From Rhizobacter sp. (GTDB lineage Bacteria > Pseudomonadota > Gammaproteobacteria > Burkholderiales > Burkholderiaceae), in NCBI GenBank assembly GCA_014379885.1, contig JACMKW010000358.1, forward strand, positions 1-9,983: a stretch of DNA of 9,983 nucleotides, written 5' to 3'. Below, one piece after another: positions 6,074-9,983 of the stretch; the first letter of the stretch is position 1, and the number at the start of each line of letters is the position of its first letter. Made by a program: the position numbers and the translations under genes. The notes below the pieces were generated by a model. That model saw only the letters and a program-made list of their open reading frames with translations, made no database searches and had not been told where the DNA came from.

Positions 6074-6160
6074 AGCTCAACCGTTTATGGATGGCGGCGC
6101 GGGCCTCCCGTGGCGGCGGGCATGGCGCCTGGGCCCCGTGCGAACATCACGGTGTGAAGA

Positions 6161-6168
6161 AAAGAGGG
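6161..6168 (+). promoter_or_regulatory. Ribosome binding site of tcuA
   Basis: AAAGAGGG ends 7 bases before the ATG at 6176 and too close to the ATG at 6169 for that codon to be used; the two ATGs are also in different frames. Confidence 0.6.
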
Positions 6169-6175
6169 ATGCTCG

Positions 6176-7591
6176 ATGGTGGACCTGCCGGTGGACGTGG
6201 TGGTGATTGGCGGTGGCAACGCCGCCCTGTGCGCCGCGTTGATGGCGCGCGAGGCCGGCGCCTCGGTGCTGCTGCTCGAAGCCTCACCGCGCGCATGGCG
6301 CGGTGGCAACACGCAGCACACGCGCAACCTGCGCTGCATGCACGACGCACCGCAAGACGTGCTGGTTGAGGCCTACCCCGAAGAAGAATTCTGGCAAGAC
6401 CTGTTCAAGGTGACGGGCGGCCTCACCGACGAAGCGCTGGCGCGTTTGGTGATTCGCGCGTCATCCACTTGTCGCAGCTGGATGCAGCGGCACGGTGTGC
6501 GCTTTCAGCCGTCGCTGTCGGGTGCGTTGCACACGGCGCGCACCAATGCGTTTTTCATGGGCGGCGGCAAGGCGCTGGTCAACGCCTATTACCGCAGTGC
6601 CGAACGGCTGGGCGTGCAGATTCGTTATGACTCGCCGGTCGATCGGCTGGAGCTGGCCGATGGCCGCTTCGTGGCGGCGTTGGCGGGCAACGAGCGCATC
6701 ACCGCGCGCAGCTGCGTGCTGGCGGCCGGTGGCTTCGAGTCCAACCGCGAGTGGCTGCGCGAAGCCTGGGGCCGCAACGAGCGTGGCGAGTACCCGGCCG
6801 ACAACTTTCTGATTCGCGGTACGCGCTTCAACACCGGCATCTTGCTCAAGCACCTGATCGCGTCAGGCGCCGATGCCATCGGTGACCCGACACAAGCCCA
6901 CATGGTGGCCATCGACGCACGTGCGCCGTTGTACGACGGTGGCATTTGCACCCGCATCGACTGTGTGCCGCTCGGTGTGGTGGTGAACCGCGAGGCACAG
7001 CGCTTTGACGACGAGGGTGAAGATTTCTGGCCCAAGCGCTACGCCATCTGGGGCCGGCTGGTGGCGCAGCAGCCGGGGCAGGTGGCCTATTCGATCATCG
7101 ACGCCAAAGCGGCGGGGCGGTTCATGCCGCCGGTGTTTCCCGGCACGCGGGCCGACACGCTGGGCGAACTGGCGCGCAAGCTCGGCCTCGACGAGGCCAC
7201 CTTCACAAACACGCTGCAGGCCTACAACGCGGCCTGCCATGTGGGCAGCTTCGACCACACTGCGCTGGACGACTGTCACACCGAAGGCCTGGCTCCTGCC
7301 AAGAGCCACTGGGCCCGGCCCATCGACACACCGCCCTTCCTCGGCTACGCCTTGAAGCCCGGCGTGACCTTCACCTACCTTGGCCTGAAGGTGAACGAAA
7401 ACGCGGCGGTGCACTTTGGCGGGCAGCCCAGCAACAACCTTTTCGTGGCCGGCGAAATGATGGCGGGCAACGTGCTCGGCAAGGGCTACACCGCCGGAGT
7501 GGGCATGTCGATCGGCACCGCCTTCGGGCGCATTGCCGGTGCGCAGGCGGCTGCAGCGGCATTGAAGGAGCGTGTGCATGCAACGGCCTGA
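6176..7591 (+). CDS. tcuA: FAD-dependent tricarballylate dehydrogenase
   Basis: Cytoplasmic flavoprotein of 471 residues in the fumarate reductase/succinate dehydrogenase flavoprotein superfamily. In Salmonella, TcuA oxidises tricarballylate to cis-aconitate and its reduced FAD is re-oxidised by TcuB. The N-terminal FAD fold is clear: [19 protein letters not shown] with G12, G14 and A17, and E35 at the end of the second strand. It continues with [13 protein letters not shown] (42-54), [10 protein letters not shown] (181-190), [13 protein letters not shown] (271-283), and the C-terminal FAD-binding stretch [18 protein letters not shown] (426-443) ending FGRIAG. No signal peptide is present, and length fits the family. 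It overlaps tcuB by 14 bases, so the pair is one operon. Substrate is assigned by family resemblance and the tcuB neighbour; a related tricarboxylic acid is possible. Confidence 0.9.
   Translation: MVDLPVDVVVIGGGNAALCAALMAREAGASVLLLEASPRAWRGGNTQHTRNLRCMHDAPQDVLVEAYPEEEFWQDLFKVTGGLTDEALARLVIRASSTCRSWMQRHGVRFQPSLSGALHTARTNAFFMGGGKALVNAYYRSAERLGVQIRYDSPVDRLELADGRFVAALAGNERITARSCVLAAGGFESNREWLREAWGRNERGEYPADNFLIRGTRFNTGILLKHLIASGADAIGDPTQAHMVAIDARAPLYDGGICTRIDCVPLGVVVNREAQRFDDEGEDFWPKRYAIWGRLVAQQPGQVAYSIIDAKAAGRFMPPVFPGTRADTLGELARKLGLDEATFTNTLQAYNAACHVGSFDHTALDDCHTEGLAPAKSHWARPIDTPPFLGYALKPGVTFTYLGLKVNENAAVHFGGQPSNNLFVAGEMMAGNVLGKGYTAGVGMSIGTAFGRIAGAQAAAAALKERVHATA
7564..7570 (+). promoter_or_regulatory. 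Ribosome binding site deciding the tcuB start
   Basis: GAAGGAG, 7 bases before the ATG at 7578. The in-frame GTG at 7572 is only one base away from it, so the ATG is the likely start. The site lies inside the end of tcuA. Confidence 0.75.
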
Positions 7592-8732
7592 AGGCGCGGC
7601 TGTGACCGCCCAGCGTGTGATTTCCATCCAGGCGCTGTCGACTGGCGAAACCGAGGTGCAGCGTGTGCTGGGCATCTGCAACGCCTGCCGCTACTGCGAA
7701 AGTTTTTGCGCTGTGTTCCCGGCCATGACACGCCGGCTCGACTTCGGCAAGGCCGACATCAACTACCTGGCCAACCTGTGCCACAACTGTGGTGCCTGTC
7801 TGCACGCTTGCCAGTACGCGGCGCCGCATGAGTTCGATGTGAACGTGCCGCGTGCCATGGCAAAGGTGCGTGGCCAGACCTATGCCGACTACGCCTGGCC
7901 ACCGGCCCTGGGTGCGCTCTACCAACGCAACGGGCTCACGCTGTCGCTCGCACTGGCGGCCAGCCTCGTGTTGTTCCTGGTGTTGGCCGTGGCCTTGCAA
8001 GGTTCGTTGTGGCGGCGTGTGGTGGAGGGCAGTTTCTACGCGGTCTTTCCGCACAACTTGATGGTGAGCCTGTTTGCGCCCATCTTCTTGTTTGCCGTGC
8101 TGGCGCTCAGTTTGGGTGTGCGTCGTTTCTGGAAAGACGTGTCACCTGGCGCGGCCACGGCTGACGCCATCGGCGAAGCCACGCGAAACGTCTTGCAGCT
8201 CAAGTACCTCGACGGTGGCCACGGCGAAGGCTGCAACGAAGCCGATGACCGCTTCACGCTGGCGCGGCGGCGTTTTCATCACTTCACCTTCTACGGCTTC
8301 ATGCTGTGTTTTGCGGCCACCAGCGTGGCCACGCTGTACCACTACGGCTTTGGCTGGCAGGCGCCTTATGGGTATGCGACTTGGCCGAAGCTGCTGGGTG
8401 TGAGTGGCGGTGTGTCGCTGCTGATCGGCACGGTCGGGTTGTTCAATCTGAACCTGCGCCGCGACCCGCTGCATGGTGACAGCGCCCAGCAGCCGATGGA
8501 CCGCGGCTTCATCGCACTGCTTTTCCTCACCGCCTTCACCGGCCTGGCGCTGATGCTGTTGCGTGGCACAGCGGCGCTGCCGTTGGCGCTGTGCGTTCAC
8601 CTCGGTGCAGTGATGGCACTGTTTCTGACGCTGCCCTACGGCAAGTTTGCGCACGGCGTTTTCAGGAGCGCGGCGCTGCTGAAGTGGTCGATCGAAAAGC
8701 GCCAGCCAAGCTCGTTGCAGCTGGGCGATTGA
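7578..8732 (+). CDS. tcuB: Tricarballylate utilization Fe-S/membrane electron carrier TcuB (CitB-type)
   Basis: Membrane protein of 384 residues that accepts electrons from reduced TcuA and passes them towards the quinone pool. The N-terminal region binds two [4Fe-4S] clusters: C34-x2-C37-x2-C40-x3-C44 and C68-x2-C71-x2-C74-x3-C78, both intact, with the second reading [11 protein letters not shown]. After a linker come about six membrane helices (near 120-140, 163-180, 235-256, 272-290, 311-329 and 335-353). Histidines in or near the helices (H234, H235, H255, H341, H359) are candidate heme ligands, consistent with the b-type cytochrome proposed for this family. The start at the ATG is set by the GAAGGAG site. 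Translation is probably coupled to tcuA through the overlap. Its stop is 13 bp from that of the convergent aldehyde dehydrogenase gene. Confidence 0.9.
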   Translation: MQRPEGAAVTAQRVISIQALSTGETEVQRVLGICNACRYCESFCAVFPAMTRRLDFGKADINYLANLCHNCGACLHACQYAAPHEFDVNVPRAMAKVRGQTYADYAWPPALGALYQRNGLTLSLALAASLVLFLVLAVALQGSLWRRVVEGSFYAVFPHNLMVSLFAPIFLFAVLALSLGVRRFWKDVSPGAATADAIGEATRNVLQLKYLDGGHGEGCNEADDRFTLARRRFHHFTFYGFMLCFAATSVATLYHYGFGWQAPYGYATWPKLLGVSGGVSLLIGTVGLFNLNLRRDPLHGDSAQQPMDRGFIALLFLTAFTGLALMLLRGTAALPLALCVHLGAVMALFLTLPYGKFAHGVFRSAALLKWSIEKRQPSSLQLGD

Positions 8733-8745
8733 GCAGCAGCCTCAG

Positions 8746-9983
8746 TCAGCCAAGGCCGAAGTACACACCCTTGGCCTGCTGGTACAGGCGCATGCCGGTG
8801 AGGCCTTTTTCGCGGCCGAGGCCGCTGTCCTTGAAACCGCCAAAGGGTGTGGCGATGGAGAGTTGTTTGTAGGTGTTGATCCACACCGTGCCGGCCTCCA
8901 GCGCGCGGGCCACGCGCCAGGCGCGCCGGTAGTCAGCAGTCCATACACCGGCGGCGAGGCCGAAGGCCGAGTCGTTGGCTTGTGCGATCAGGTCGTCTTC
9001 GGTGTCGAAGGGCATCACGCACAGTACCGGGCCGAAGATCTCCTGCTGTGCGATGGATGCGCTGTTGGCAATGCCACCGATCACCGTGGGTTGATAGAAC
9101 GCGCCAGCCGCCAGCCGAGCGTCGCTCGGGCGCGCACCACCAGTCAGCACCTGCGCGCCCTCAGCGCGAGCAGCGGTCACCATGCGTTCGATCTGGTCAC
9201 GGTGCGCAAAGGTGGCAATCGGCCCCATCTCGGCGCCAGTGGCGTCGGGCAGGTCGACTTTCAGTTTTTGCGCACGAGCGATCAGCAAGTCGAGCACCTG
9301 TGCGTGCACACCGCGCTGCACAAAGAGCCGCGAGCCCGCCACGCATGACTGGCCGCTGCCTTCAAAGATGCCGCCGGCAACTGCCTCGACGGCGGCCGGC
9401 ACATCGGCATCGTCGAACACGATGTGCGGTGACTTGCCGCCCAGCTCCAGCGCCACCGGCATCAGCTTGCGCGCCGCCACCTCGGCGATGCGCCGGCCAC
9501 TGGCGGTGCCGCCGGTGAACGACACCATCTTCACGCCGGGGTGGGCTACCAGCGCTGCACCAACCCCCGCGCCGGTGCCGGGCAACACGTTCAGCAAACC
9601 GGCGGGCAGGCCGGCTTCGAGCGCAATGCGCCCGAGCTCCAGCGCGGTGGAGGGCGTGACTTCCGAAGGCTTGAGGATCACGGCATTGCCGGCCGCCAGG
9701 GCCGGGGCCACTTTCTGCGCCTCCATCGTCATCGGTGAATTCCAGGGCGTGATGGCAGCGACCACACCGTAAGGCTCGTACACCGTCATCGACAGGTAGT
9801 TGCCACGCGCGGGGGTTAGCTCCGAGCCCAGCGTTTCGCACACGCTGGCGTAGTAGCGGAAGGTGGCGGCCGCGCTTTTCACCTGCGCCACACACTCGCT
9901 CCATACCTTGCCGTTCTCGGCCATTTGCAGGCTCGCAAAGCGGTGGGCGTCGCGCAGCATCAACTCGCTGATGCGGTGAAGCA
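8746..9983 (-). CDS. NAD(P)-dependent aldehyde dehydrogenase, N-terminus cut by window edge
   Basis: Soluble oxidoreductase of the ALDH superfamily, oxidising an aldehyde to a carboxylic acid. Visible motifs, numbered from a TTG codon at 9963: GVVAAITPWNSPMTM (66-80) and VILKPSEVTP (95-104) for cofactor binding, FTGGTASGRRIA (149-160), the general base E173 in ALELGGKSPH, catalytic C207 in GSGQSCVAGSR, and the EIFGPVLCV region. The C-terminus ends in GLGREKG and YFGLG, normal for the family. The frame stays open to the window edge (LHRISEL before the TTG), so the true start lies beyond it, with an estimated 70-80 residues missing. The substrate cannot be read from sequence. It is convergent with tcuB, so a shared pathway is possible but not shown. 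Confidence 0.92.
   Translation of the reverse strand, partial: LHRISELMLRDAHRFASLQMAENGKVWSECVAQVKSAAATFRYYASVCETLGSELTPARGNYLSMTVYEPYGVVAAITPWNSPMTMEAQKVAPALAAGNAVILKPSEVTPSTALELGRIALEAGLPAGLLNVLPGTGAGVGAALVAHPGVKMVSFTGGTASGRRIAEVAARKLMPVALELGGKSPHIVFDDADVPAAVEAVAGGIFEGSGQSCVAGSRLFVQRGVHAQVLDLLIARAQKLKVDLPDATGAEMGPIATFAHRDQIERMVTAARAEGAQVLTGGARPSDARLAAGAFYQPTVIGGIANSASIAQQEIFGPVLCVMPFDTEDDLIAQANDSAFGLAAGVWTADYRRAWRVARALEAGTVWINTYKQLSIATPFGGFKDSGLGREKGLTGMRLYQQAKGVYFGLG

Larger units (their letters stand above)
5957..6175. promoter_or_regulatory. Divergent intergenic region before tcuA and the small-protein operon
   Basis: 219 bases without a convincing gene separate the 50-residue gene from tcuA. 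They must hold promoters in both directions. On the plus strand TTGTCT (6063-6068), a 17-bp spacer and TATGGA (6086-6091) form a weak sigma-70-like promoter for tcuA. A palindrome overlaps its -35 box. I found no good promoter for the minus strand. Confidence 0.45.

Noticed and set aside
7572..7574. GTG as the tcuB start
   Set aside because: Only one base from the GAAGGAG site; the ATG at 7578 has the correct 7-base spacing.
6863..7681. Open frame of 272 codons on the minus strand, opposite tcuA and the start of tcuB
   Set aside because: Antisense shadow of well-supported flavoprotein and Fe-S genes; no motif and no ribosome binding context of note.

Overview
The window is GC-rich, densely coded DNA with few gaps, and it carries families typical of beta-proteobacteria. 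The closest match I can suggest is Burkholderiales/Comamonadaceae. This rests on the urease gamma N-terminus, the Tcu-type flavoprotein pair and the NCS1-transporter hybrid kinase, not on any database comparison. I see no tRNA, rRNA, insertion sequence, CRISPR array or sign of recent transfer.

Left end (1-4795): the first 89 bases are the start of ureA (urease gamma), running leftwards out of the window. Divergent from it, with under 90 bp between start codons, is a 1224-residue protein. It joins a 12-helix NCS1 nucleobase/hydantoin-type transporter, an eight-cysteine module, two further membrane helices, a complete histidine kinase and a receiver domain. Its stop codon overlaps the start of a receiver-LuxR response regulator, so the two form a translationally coupled two-component system. 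I infer that it senses or transports a nitrogenous compound (purine, hydantoin, allantoin or urea-like) and regulates nitrogen genes such as the adjacent urease cluster. Two divergent sigma-54-like promoter matches lie in the shared upstream region. This is the most interesting part of the window.

Middle (4867-5956, minus strand): three small genes read leftwards: a 50-residue very hydrophilic protein, an HHE hemerythrin-like iron protein with a TTG start, and an NTF2/SnoaL-fold protein. The hemerythrin stop lies inside the ribosome binding site of the NTF2-fold gene. Their joint role is unknown; a stress-type role is a guess.

Right end (6176-9983): tcuA and tcuB overlap by 14 bp and encode an FAD-dependent tricarballylate dehydrogenase and its Fe-S/membrane cytochrome-type partner. 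Together they oxidise tricarballylate (or a related acid) to cis-aconitate and pass electrons to the membrane. A perfect 5-1-5 palindrome upstream overlaps a possible -35 box. No tricarballylate transporter or regulator gene is in view. An NAD(P)-dependent aldehyde dehydrogenase converges on tcuB with 13 bp between the stops and runs off the right edge, so its N-terminus is missing.
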